Origin: Neoluteolibacter marinus
Lineage (GTDB): Bacteria; Verrucomicrobiota; Verrucomicrobiia; Verrucomicrobiales; Akkermansiaceae
Length of the DNA: 64,000 nt
Assembly (NCBI RefSeq): GCF_014904755.1
Contig: NZ_JACZFQ010000020.1
Coordinates: 110,707-174,706, forward strand
Direction: 5' to 3'
Shown: in pieces, positions 28,701 through 37,251 of the stretch
How positions within the stretch are numbered: position 1 is the stretch's first letter
Layout of the letters: each line of letters begins with the position of its first letter
The notes under the pieces: generated by a model
Told to the model about the DNA's origin: nothing
Database searches by the model: none
Seen by the model: the letters and a program-made list of their open reading frames with translations, nothing else
Position numbers and translations under genes: made by a program

Positions 28701-29513
28701 TCACGGGGCTGCCAGGCAGGCCGCCTTTTTCGCCACCAGCTCCTCGCGGAGGCGTTGGACCCGGGGTTCTTCGCGACGACGGGCGGGCAAGGCGTCGAGC
28801 ATGGCGACCGCCGCGTCGTAGGCGCCGGCCGCTTCGGTCGGGCGACCGGCGGCCATAAGGATCACCGCCCGTTTTCGGGAAAGCTCGACCGAGGGCCGGA
28901 AGCGGGCGGCCAGCGCATCGATCCGACGCAACGATGAGTCGAATCGCCCCAGACCGGTTTCCAGTTCGATGGCCATCTCCTGCAGTCCGGTCAGGCAACC
29001 GAGTTTTGCCAAGCCCTGGTCGAGGACATCGATGGCTCCGGCGGCATCCCCGCGATCGCGCAGCCAGGCGGCGAGCGTCATCACGTCGCCGGGAGCTGGA
29101 CGCTTTGCAAGCCAGAGGAACTGGCGTTTGGCATCGATCGCCTCATCGCGGTGGCCGGCGGCATCCTGCATGCGGGCGAGAAGATCCCACGCGGCTGCAT
29201 GGCCGGAATTCTCCGAAACCAGTGCGAGCAACTTTGCGACCGCGGCCGCGGGTCCCTCCGTCGCGCCGCTCAAACGGGCGTCGAGGAGACGGTGGTCCGG
29301 GTTCGCGGGATCGAGCCGGAGGACCTGTGCCACGACCGGAGCAGCGTCCGCGGGATGGCCGGTCTCCAGCAGGAGATCGGCTTTCTGTCGCAACAGCTCC
29401 GGATCGTCGGGCGATTCCGCGAGGTGCTCGTCGAGGTGCTGCAGGGTGTGGCGGGGATCCGGATGGGCCCCGGCCAGACTGCTGAGAATAAGGAAGATCG
29501 CGGGTGCTTTCAT
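28701..29513 (-). CDS. Secreted TPR-repeat protein
   Basis: A 270-residue protein with signal peptide MKAPAIFLILSSLAGAHP and then TPR-like helical pairs (HLDEHLAESPDDPELLRQKADLLLETGHPADAAPVVAQVL, HAAAWDLLARMQDAAGHRDEAIDAKR, RPTEAAGAYDAAVAMLDAL). Its ATG overlaps the stop of the 1,437-residue phosphoesterase gene (ATGA at 29513-29510), so translation is coupled and the two products probably act together outside the cytoplasm. TPRs usually mediate protein contacts; no enzymatic motif is seen. Confidence 0.85.
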   Translation of the reverse strand: MKAPAIFLILSSLAGAHPDPRHTLQHLDEHLAESPDDPELLRQKADLLLETGHPADAAPVVAQVLRLDPANPDHRLLDARLSGATEGPAAAVAKLLALVSENSGHAAAWDLLARMQDAAGHRDEAIDAKRQFLWLAKRPAPGDVMTLAAWLRDRGDAAGAIDVLDQGLAKLGCLTGLQEMAIELETGLGRFDSSLRRIDALAARFRPSVELSRKRAVILMAAGRPTEAAGAYDAAVAMLDALPARRREEPRVQRLREELVAKKAACLAAP

Positions 29514-32500
29514 GGTGCCACGGCGAGTCTCATGAAAACCGGTCCCTCCAGCGTGCGGCCGGTGAGGGTGAGGCGGGCCTCGAGGGTTTCGGGGTCGTCG
29601 CCCGCCGGGGAAACCACCGAAAGGGTAATGATTCCGGTGATCTCTCCCTCTTGCTGGCCGCTGCGACGCCAGTGGTTCAGGTCGAGCGACCACTCGATGT
29701 CGGCCTGCAAGTCGCCGGCAGCCAGAGCGTGGGGAAAGCGCACCCGGTAGCTGCCATCGGGATGGCGGGCGGCCTGCAGCGGCGGGCGCTGCGCGGCATC
29801 CGCGGCGTCGGAACCGAGGTAGTATTCGAGTACATTCGCCAAGCCGTCGCCGTCGTCGTCCGCCTCCGGGGACGTCAGGCCGCCGGCGTGGAGGAATGCT
29901 TGCAGGGGCCGGTCGTCGATGGTTGCCACGGCCTCACGGGGAGCGCCGAGGTCGTATAGGTCACCGTCGATCAGTGACAGGGTGATGGATTCGGGTCCTT
30001 CCAAGGTTTGATCGGGGAGGATACTCGCCGCAATCCGGGCCGACGATGATCCGGCCGGGATCTCGATGAAACCGGGCAGGGAAACGTAGTCGATCCCCGC
30101 GATCGCGGACCCGCCCGTCACGTAGGCGACGTGGAGAGGTGCCGCGAGGCTTCCACCGCGTGAAACGGTGAAGGCAACCTCGAGATCGTCGCCGAACTCA
30201 CCGCCGGCGGGATCGGAGGCCTCGACCGTGACAAGCGGCGGGCTGGCGTCGGCGAGATCGAAGGGGATGGCCACGAAGCGGAGGTCGATCGCCTGGAAGG
30301 TGCCGCTCAGGTTGGGGAGATCCTGGCTGAAGATGCGGAAGGCATTCCCGCTCGACGAGTAGCTGTTGATGTTGTCGGCGGCCGCGAGCGAGCCGGTGGC
30401 GTCACCGGTGAGGAACAAGGCGCTGTTGGCGGGATTGATCCGGGTGCCGTCGCCGATGGTCAGTTCGAAATAGCCGTTACTCCGGGTGACCTGGGCGCCG
30501 AGGGTGGCGAGCTGTTGATTCAGGGGCTCGACGCTGCCGTCCGCAGCGATCACGCCGCTGGCGACGCCGGGGGTGGCCGCCGGCAGGTAGACGAAGCTGA
30601 ACGCCCCGTTCTGCGGCTTCGACGAATTGTCCCGGACCTCGACCAGCCAATGACTGGCGGCGCGCCGGACGGAAACAATGTTGTCGCCGTCGGTGCCGGT
30701 GTTGCCGTTGGCGAAGGCGAGGAAGTTCCCGGTGAGGGCGAGGCCGGAGATGGCATAATGTCCGTCGCCGGTGCGGCGGACCGTTGCCCCTGCGGGAAGG
30801 TTGCCGCTCGTGACCAGTGCTTCCGCCGTCACGCTGGCACCGATCCAGCCGGCCGCGTAGGGGAAGAAGGCCGCGGCCACGCCGGCCGATTCCTCGCTGG
30901 TCACCGGATTGGCATCGCTGGCATTCGGAGCGGCGTTGTCGAGGACGTTGAGGTAGGCATTACCGGCCTCGCTCGGGTAGGCGAGGCACAGGTTGTCGAC
31001 CGAATCGACGCCGCCGTTGCCGGGGTTTTCCCAGTTGGTGACGGCGACGATTCCCTGGTCGAAGCGGACCGCGCTGCCATTGATCTTGAGTGCAACATCG
31101 CCGGGATTGCTGCCGGGCGTGTCGAAGCCCAGGGGAGCGGGCGTGGTGGCGGCGACGGCCCAGCCGGGATTGAAGAGGCCGCTGGTGAGCGTCGAGACTT
31201 CGGGGGCGGCCGGCTCGGTCACCACCTGGACTGACACCGGCGGTGATGAGGCAACCTGACCGTCGTCGTCGATGGCCTTCGCGATGACCGTGTAGCTGCC
31301 GGTCGGCACGTTGTTCCACTTGAACGAGAACGGTGCGGTCGTGTCGGTACCGAGCCATTCCGTTCCCGAGTAAAACTCCACCTTTACCACGAAGCCATCA
31401 AGGTCGGCGGCCTCGGCTTTGAGCGTGATCTCGGCGGGTTGCGCATGGATCGCGCCGTTGGCCGGCGCGGTGATTCCGACAGTCGGTTCAAAGAGAACGC
31501 CGTCGGTGACGAAACCCTGCAGCGGGGTCGATGTGCTGAGCGAGCCGTTGCGGACCGTGGCATACCACTCGTAGCGGGTGCCTGCCTCAAGTCCGCTCCA
31601 AGTGATCGACGAGGCGCCGGATGACGGCCGGGTGCGGCCGATCTCGGTGAAGGGTCCCATTCCGCCGGAGAGATCGACGTCGAGGGAGAAGCGGCTGTCG
31701 TCATCGGTTTCGAACTGGTCGAGCACCGGCGAGTAGGACTCGATGTCGATGCGGTCCTGCGACGGATGGAAGGTCATCAACCGCAACCAGCCGTCGCCGC
31801 CATTGCTGCGTCCCTGGAAGTCGGCGAGCAGCGAGTGGACGGTGTGGCCGTTGAACGAATCGCTCCGCCGCCCCTCGCCGTGGATGTGGCCGCCGTGCAT
31901 CAGGATCAGGTTGGGGTTGCCCTTGAGGGCGTCATGGATTGCCTGGCCCTGGGTGCTGAAGGGGGCGGGGAAGCCGTCGCGCACCAGGTAGTGGGTGATC
32001 ACGATCCCGCGTCGCGCGGGAAACGCCTTCAGCAGGGAGTCGGCCCACGCGAGGTCGGCGGCGTCGGGGCTGGTGTCGTACTCCAGGCTGATGACGATGA
32101 AGTCGAGGCCGCCCGCGGTGAAGAGGGTGTAGTGGTTGTCGGCGCTGCCGGGTTCCGAGGTGTCGCCGTAGTAGCTCTTGCCATCAAAATGGTTGAGGCC
32201 GGTCTGCGGGTGGACGCCGAAGAAGGTGTTGAAGTAGGTGGTGGTGCCGTCGGCGTCGCCGATCGGGGTCTGGTCGTGGTTCCCGACCGCGACGATGTAG
32301 GGGATGCCTTCGGCGGACATCGTGGCCAGCGGGTCCTCCAGGCGATACATCGCGGCGCAGGCGTTGGCCCATTCGTCCGCCGCGGTGTCCGGGTTGTCGC
32401 CGTGCTGGGTGATGTCGCCGAGGTGGAGGACGAAGCCGATGTTGCGGGCGTCGCGTTCGGCGACGATCCAGTCGGTCTGGGCGGAGAAGATCGCCGCACG

Positions 32501-33823
32501 GTCGCCGCCTTTGTTCTCCGAGTAAAATTGCGTGTCCGGGAGGGCGACGACGGTGAAGCGGTCGGCCGGGTCCGCCGCGGCCACCCGGCGTCCGTAGTAG
32601 GTTACCTCCAGGTCGTCCCCGGCGCTGCCGGTGACAGCGACCGACAAGGGGGCATCGACCGGGACCCTGATCGCTCCGTCGGCCGGAGCCGTCGCGGAGA
32701 TTGCGGGTGGCGCGCCGCCCGCCTGGAAGAAAGCGAAGCTGAACGCGTCTTCATCGGGTCGGGCCATGTCTTGCAAGGCCGGGACCTGCGGCGCCACCCC
32801 GGTCAGGTCGCGGCTTTCAATGATCCAGTGCCCGGCGATCTCGTCCCAGGCCGCGGACAGGATGTTGTCGACGTTGTTGGTATCGCCGCCTTCGGGGCTG
32901 ACGATCAGGGTGCCGGTGGCCGCCGACTGGCCGGGGATCGACAGGAACCAACGCCCTTTCGGCCCCTTGGTGACCGAGAAGTCGCCCGCCGCGACGTCGG
33001 CCGTGGCGTCGCCGTTGACTCGTCCCAGTGCTGCCAGCCCGTGGGTTCCGACCGAGGAGGTCGCCAGGTAGGAAAAGCCGACGCCGTCGTTTTCGTAGCT
33101 GCGGCCGTTGCTGCCGTTGTCGTGGCAAAACAGGGAGAAGGTCCCGTCCGGGTTCGCCCGCGAGAGCGCGAAGTTGTCTTCGTTCTTGCCCCCGGTCACC
33201 AGCAGGACGCCCTCTGAGGAGGGGGTTCCGCCGAGTGGCGAAAGGTCCAGCTGGTATTTGCCGGCGGAATCTTCCGGGTCGCTGAAACCGCCTGCCAGAG
33301 CGGGGCTTCCGGTGAAAACGGTCAACGCCGCGTTGTTGGCGGTGTTGGTCGCGACTCCGCCGGGAAACTCGTCGTAGGGCAGGTAGGCGTAGGAGACGTC
33401 GTAGTTCGCCTCCAGGTTGTCGGCGACCTCGGCCCAGTGGATCGCGATCCAGCAGGACTCGCCGGCAGCATCGATGCCGAGGCTGCTGGTGGCGAAGAAT
33501 TCGCCCGGAGCGGGTCCGCCCGTCTCGCTGTCGTCGCGGGTGCCTTGGGCGATCGAGCTCAGCAGGACGCCGCTCCCCGCATCATTGGTCCGGCCGAAGC
33601 CCAGGTTGTAGTCGCCGCGGTTCGCAGTGTCCTGCACCATGGCCCCCGGGGTTCCGCCGGGACCAGCGACGATCGAAATGCCCGGGGTGGCGGAGGCGAG
33701 GTTCTGGTTGTTGTTTGCCAGCTGGTTGACCTTCAGGGTGCCGAACTCGGCGGCGGAGGCGGCGAGGGGAAGCAGTGAAATCAGGGCGCAGCAGCGGGCG
33801 GTGCCCGGGGTGGGTTGGCTCAT
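29510..33823 (-). CDS. Very large secreted calcineurin-like phosphoesterase with Ig/Fn3 and Calx-beta modules
   Basis: A 1,437-residue exported protein with signal peptide MSQPTPGTARCCALISLLPLAASA. Residues about 25-370 and again about 900-1160 hold a repeated beta-rich module about low-identity display text (GGDTNNVDNILSAAWDE; GTDGDNIVSVRRAASHWLVEVRD). The metallophosphoesterase core at about 435-660 shows VVALPDTQFYSENK, VLHLGDITQHGDNP, VAVGNHDQTPIGD, VITHYLVRDGF and LILMHGGHIHGEG, the dinuclear metal ligands in canonical order. An Fn3/Ig-like pair (about 740-890), a Calx-beta domain (VAYVTGGSAIAGIDYV) and a DDDGDGLANVLEYYLGSD calcium repeat precede a short C-terminal beta domain. The phosphoester substrate is unknown. 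It is coupled to the TPR gene. Confidence 0.88.
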   Translation of the reverse strand: MSQPTPGTARCCALISLLPLAASAAEFGTLKVNQLANNNQNLASATPGISIVAGPGGTPGAMVQDTANRGDYNLGFGRTNDAGSGVLLSSIAQGTRDDSETGGPAPGEFFATSSLGIDAAGESCWIAIHWAEVADNLEANYDVSYAYLPYDEFPGGVATNTANNAALTVFTGSPALAGGFSDPEDSAGKYQLDLSPLGGTPSSEGVLLVTGGKNEDNFALSRANPDGTFSLFCHDNGSNGRSYENDGVGFSYLATSSVGTHGLAALGRVNGDATADVAAGDFSVTKGPKGRWFLSIPGQSAATGTLIVSPEGGDTNNVDNILSAAWDEIAGHWIIESRDLTGVAPQVPALQDMARPDEDAFSFAFFQAGGAPPAISATAPADGAIRVPVDAPLSVAVTGSAGDDLEVTYYGRRVAAADPADRFTVVALPDTQFYSENKGGDRAAIFSAQTDWIVAERDARNIGFVLHLGDITQHGDNPDTAADEWANACAAMYRLEDPLATMSAEGIPYIVAVGNHDQTPIGDADGTTTYFNTFFGVHPQTGLNHFDGKSYYGDTSEPGSADNHYTLFTAGGLDFIVISLEYDTSPDAADLAWADSLLKAFPARRGIVITHYLVRDGFPAPFSTQGQAIHDALKGNPNLILMHGGHIHGEGRRSDSFNGHTVHSLLADFQGRSNGGDGWLRLMTFHPSQDRIDIESYSPVLDQFETDDDSRFSLDVDLSGGMGPFTEIGRTRPSSGASSITWSGLEAGTRYEWYATVRNGSLSTSTPLQGFVTDGVLFEPTVGITAPANGAIHAQPAEITLKAEAADLDGFVVKVEFYSGTEWLGTDTTAPFSFKWNNVPTGSYTVIAKAIDDDGQVASSPPVSVQVVTEPAAPEVSTLTSGLFNPGWAVAATTPAPLGFDTPGSNPGDVALKINGSAVRFDQGIVAVTNWENPGNGGVDSVDNLCLAYPSEAGNAYLNVLDNAAPNASDANPVTSEESAGVAAAFFPYAAGWIGASVTAEALVTSGNLPAGATVRRTGDGHYAISGLALTGNFLAFANGNTGTDGDNIVSVRRAASHWLVEVRDNSSKPQNGAFSFVYLPAATPGVASGVIAADGSVEPLNQQLATLGAQVTRSNGYFELTIGDGTRINPANSALFLTGDATGSLAAADNINSYSSSGNAFRIFSQDLPNLSGTFQAIDLRFVAIPFDLADASPPLVTVEASDPAGGEFGDDLEVAFTVSRGGSLAAPLHVAYVTGGSAIAGIDYVSLPGFIEIPAGSSSARIAASILPDQTLEGPESITLSLIDGDLYDLGAPREAVATIDDRPLQAFLHAGGLTSPEADDDGDGLANVLEYYLGSDAADAAQRPPLQAARHPDGSYRVRFPHALAAGDLQADIEWSLDLNHWRRSGQQEGEITGIITLSVVSPAGDDPETLEARLTLTGRTLEGPVFMRLAVAP

Positions 33824-34126
33824 GGTCGGCGGAAGACCGAGGGAATGGGTTCCTCCGGCGCCGCCTGGAACCCCGGGAATGTGATGAAATTGGGACGTGA
33901 ATCTTTGGTCACCGGCAATCCGCCGTTCCGGGGGCGGGGGTGACGGAAATGCCAGCGATCGGCATAAAATCGCAGCTCAGCGCCGGTGTTGCGGGCGATG
34001 GTGACTGGTTGTCAGTGGTTTGTGGCGACGTTTCCTGCGTTGGACGTGCTGCTGACACGCTGGGGAGGATTTTCCAGAGACAAAGTTGCACGGCCGGCGG
34101 TTTTACGGGACAAGACCGCCAGCCGC
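33824..34126. other. Divergent intergenic region between phosphoesterase and GspE genes
   Basis: This 303-base stretch must carry promoters in both directions. I see no tRNA, strong hairpin, repeat or believable small ORF in it. The GspE frame stays open through part of it (back to 33986), but the composition there does not look like the family's N-terminus. Confidence 0.5.
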
Positions 34127-35836
34127 ATGACTGATTTGTTGATCGACCCCGCCCGCAGAAGCGGATGCCAGGAACTGGAAAAACTCGGGGAGGTGCTGGA
34201 AGGCGCCGCCCAGCGGCAACGTTCGCCGATCGACGATGTGCTGGATGCCGGAATCGTCGACGAGGAGCCCTACATGCGCGAGCTCGCGTCCGAATTGGAC
34301 ATCGAGTGGCTCGACACGATTCCTCCTGCGGAGACCCCGCTGCCGTTGCGCGAGGCCTGCGGACCGCGGGTGGCCCTCCGTCACCGGCTTTTGCCCGTGG
34401 AGATCACCGGCGAAGAAGGGGCGGAGCGGCTGAAGCTGGCCACCTTCGATCCCTTCAATCTGGTCGCCCGCCAGGCCGTCGCGCAGGAGATCGACATGCC
34501 GGTCGAGTGGGTGATGGCTTCCCGCCGCCGGATCCACGAGTCGCTGCGCCGCCTCTACGGGGTGGGTGCGGACACCTTCGAACAGATTCTCGAAGGCCGT
34601 GAACTCGACTACGACAATCTCGAGGACCACGACGAGGCGAACGTCATCGACGCCGACGAGGACGAGGAGGCCAGCGTGGTCAAATTCGTCAACCAGATCA
34701 TCCGCGAGGCGCTCGAACAGCGCGCGACCGACATTCACGTCGAGCCGCTGTCGACCAACCTGCGCATCCGCTACCGCATCGACGGCCGCCTGCTTGAGGT
34801 GACGGTGCCGGAAAACATCAAGGCGCTGCAAAGCTCGGTGATCGCCCGTCTGAAGATCATGTCGCGGCTCGACATCGCCGAGCGCCGCTTGCCGCAGGAC
34901 GGCCGCATCAACCTCCAGTTCGAGGGCGCGACCGTCGACGTCCGTGTCGCCACCGTGCCGACCGTCGAGGGCGAGAGCGTTTCGCTGCGTCTCCTCAACC
35001 AGGAGAAGTTCAACCTCGACCGCCTCGGCATGGAGCACCACGTGCGCTCCAAGATCGAGAGCCTGCTGCATCTCTCCAACGGCATCATCCTGATCACCGG
35101 TCCGACCGGTTCCGGTAAGTCGACCAGCCTCTATTCCTTCCTGACCGAGATCAACCACCCCGACCGCCGCATCGTCACCATCGAGGACCCGGTGGAAAAC
35201 AAGCTGCCCGGGGTGATGCAGATCGCGGTGAAGTCCGACATCGGTCTGACTTTCGCCGCCGGCTTGCGCTCCATCCTGCGTGCCGACCCGAACGTCGTGA
35301 TGATCGGGGAAATCCGCGACCTTGAGACCGCGGAGATCGCCATCCGCGCCTCGCTCACCGGTCACCTCGTGTTCTCCACCCTCCACACCAACGACGCGCT
35401 CGGCGGCATCAGCCGTCTGATCGACATGGGCGTGGAGCCTTTCCTCGTTTCGGCCGCGGTCCGCGCCTTCCTCGCCCAGCGACTGGTCCGGCGGCTCTGC
35501 CCGCATTGCAAGCAGCCGCGGGAAGTGACCATGGACGACCGCCGCGAGCTCGGGATCCCGATCAACCTGGAAGGCCAGGCCTACGAGGCGAACGGTTGCG
35601 ACCGCTGCCGCAACACCGGTTACCAGGGCCGTCTGGCGATTTACGAAGTCGTCGTCCTCAGCCAGGCGATGCAGGACATGGTGGCGCACGGCTCCGCGGC
35701 GCAGGAAATCCGCGCGCAGTCGATCAAGGAAGGCTTCGTGCCGATGCGCGGCTACGGCTGGATCAAGGTGATGCAGGGGCTGACCACCATCGAGGAAGTG
35801 GTTTCCGTGACCTCCACCGACATCGCCACAGAGTGA
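34127..35836 (+). CDS. Type II secretion/type IV pilus assembly ATPase (GspE/PilB)
   Basis: A 569-residue hexameric secretion ATPase. The N-terminal GspE-N domain (about 60-160: LASELDIEWLDTIPP ... LKLATFDPFNLVARQAVAQE) precedes the ATPase core: Asp box region RATDIHVEPLSTNLRIRYRIDG, Walker A LITGPTGSGKSTSLYSFL, Asp box VTIEDPVENKLPGVMQ, Walker B VVMIGEIRDLETAEIA and His box GHLVFSTLHTNDALG. The tetracysteine zinc motif is present (LCPHCKQ ... NGCDRCRNTGY). It powers pseudopilus or pilus assembly at the inner membrane. The platform protein gene follows after 24 bases. The start is the ATG at 34127. Confidence 0.96.
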   Translation: MTDLLIDPARRSGCQELEKLGEVLEGAAQRQRSPIDDVLDAGIVDEEPYMRELASELDIEWLDTIPPAETPLPLREACGPRVALRHRLLPVEITGEEGAERLKLATFDPFNLVARQAVAQEIDMPVEWVMASRRRIHESLRRLYGVGADTFEQILEGRELDYDNLEDHDEANVIDADEDEEASVVKFVNQIIREALEQRATDIHVEPLSTNLRIRYRIDGRLLEVTVPENIKALQSSVIARLKIMSRLDIAERRLPQDGRINLQFEGATVDVRVATVPTVEGESVSLRLLNQEKFNLDRLGMEHHVRSKIESLLHLSNGIILITGPTGSGKSTSLYSFLTEINHPDRRIVTIEDPVENKLPGVMQIAVKSDIGLTFAAGLRSILRADPNVVMIGEIRDLETAEIAIRASLTGHLVFSTLHTNDALGGISRLIDMGVEPFLVSAAVRAFLAQRLVRRLCPHCKQPREVTMDDRRELGIPINLEGQAYEANGCDRCRNTGYQGRLAIYEVVVLSQAMQDMVAHGSAAQEIRAQSIKEGFVPMRGYGWIKVMQGLTTIEEVVSVTSTDIATE

Positions 35837-35860
35837 TCTGAACTCCCAGCTTTTCCCCAC

Positions 35861-37174
35861 GTGCCAGTCTTCGCCTACAAAGCCCTCAGTTCCTCCGGCG
35901 CCGTCCAGACCGGTGAAGTCGATGCCACCGACCGGCCGGAAGCCTTGCGGGTGCTCGACCGCCGCGGCCTGCAGCCGGTCAGCCTGAAGGAATCGTCGTC
36001 GGCCACCGCGGCGAAGCCCCGGAAAGCGAAGAGCGAGAAGTCGCCGGCTCCGGCGAAGCCCGCCCCCGCGCCGAAGAAGCCGGCCAAGGCCGCCGACCGG
36101 GAGGTCGAGGACAAGACGCCGGACGGTCCGCTCAAGCTCAAGCGCCCCGAGGTGATCATGTTCACCGAGGAACTTTCCGACATGCTTGCCGCCGGACTCC
36201 AGCTCGAGCCGGCGCTCAAGTCGATGGAAGGCCGCCAGGAGCTCGGCGGCCTCAAGGATGTCGCGGTCCGTATCCGCCAGCTGGTGCGCGACGGGATGAA
36301 TTTCTCGACCGCCCTCAAGCGGGTCAGCCCCAGCTTCGGCCCGCTCTATTGCTCGCTCGCCGCGGCCGGCGAGGCCTCGGGCGCTCTGGACACCATCCTC
36401 AAGCGACAGGCGCATTATCTCAAGACCCTCGCCGACCTGCAGTCGCGCCTGATCCTGGCGATGATCTACCCCGCCTTCCTGGTGGTGGCGGGTCTGGGCG
36501 TGTCGATCGTGTTCGTGACCACCCTGATCCCGCAGCTCACCACCCTGATCGAGAGCACTCCCGGTGGCAGCTTGCCGGGCCCGATCAAGTTGATGGTGGC
36601 CGCCACCGATTTCATCAAGGCCTACTGGTACGTCATCTTGATCCTCGTCGTGGCCGCGGCCTTGTTCTTCAAGGCCTGGAAGGATAATCCCGAGAACCGT
36701 CTCACCTGGGACAAGTTCAAGCTCACCGCGCCGCTGATGGGGCCGGTGGTTTCGAGCCGGTTCTACGTCCAGTTCCTCGAGACGATGGCCAACCTCGCCG
36801 GCAACGGCCTGCCCCTGTTGCGGGCCCTCGAGCTGTCTCGCGACGCCACCCAGAACCTGGCCCTGCGCGGCGAGCTGAACACGGTGATCGACCAGGTCGG
36901 CGACGGCCGGGCCTTCTCGAAAGCCCTGATCCGTACCGGCGCCTTCCCGGCGCTGCTGATCGACATGGTCTCGGTCGGTGAGCAAACCGGCAAGTTGGAC
37001 GTCGCGCTCCGTCGCGCCGCCGAGCGCTACGACAAGGAACTCGACAAGAGCCTGTCGCGCATCATGGCGCTGATCATGCCGACGATCCTCATCATCATGG
37101 CCAGCCTGATCGGCACCATGGCCTACCTGATGATCACGGCGATCTTCCAGACCATCAAGAATCTCGGCGCCTGA
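35861..37174 (+). CDS. Type II secretion/type IV pilus inner-membrane platform protein (GspF/PilC)
   Basis: The 437-residue protein starts at a GTG (MPVFAYKALSSSGAVQTGEVDA, the usual N-terminal strand of GspF). An Ala/Pro/Lys-rich insert at about 45-85 (KPRKAKSEKSPAPAKPAPAPKK) separates that strand from two T2SSF domains, each ending in long hydrophobic helices (MIYPAFLVVAGLGVSIVFVTTLIP; MPTILIIMASLIGTMAYLMITAIF). The conserved FTEELSDMLAAGLQLEPAL and FLETMANLAGNGLPLLRALEL segments confirm the family. It works with the ATPase just upstream. No pilin, secretin or PilT gene is adjacent. Confidence 0.95.
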   Translation: MPVFAYKALSSSGAVQTGEVDATDRPEALRVLDRRGLQPVSLKESSSATAAKPRKAKSEKSPAPAKPAPAPKKPAKAADREVEDKTPDGPLKLKRPEVIMFTEELSDMLAAGLQLEPALKSMEGRQELGGLKDVAVRIRQLVRDGMNFSTALKRVSPSFGPLYCSLAAAGEASGALDTILKRQAHYLKTLADLQSRLILAMIYPAFLVVAGLGVSIVFVTTLIPQLTTLIESTPGGSLPGPIKLMVAATDFIKAYWYVILILVVAAALFFKAWKDNPENRLTWDKFKLTAPLMGPVVSSRFYVQFLETMANLAGNGLPLLRALELSRDATQNLALRGELNTVIDQVGDGRAFSKALIRTGAFPALLIDMVSVGEQTGKLDVALRRAAERYDKELDKSLSRIMALIMPTILIIMASLIGTMAYLMITAIFQTIKNLGA

Positions 37175-37251
37175 ACCGGCGCTGCGGCCGGTGCCCGAAT
37201 TGTCGAATCGCGCAACTTTCCATCTCGGGAAGCGGTGGTTAGCTTGGCGGC

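Noticed and set aside
31766..33217. 483-codon open frame on the plus strand opposite the phosphoesterase
   Set aside because: Antisense to the metallophosphoesterase core with clear metal-ligand motifs; the frame product is Val/Gly/Asp-rich and motif-free.
34103..36985. 960-codon open frame on the minus strand opposite GspE/GspF
   Set aside because: It mirrors two well-defined secretion genes and has a compositionally biased His/Asp/Gly-rich product.
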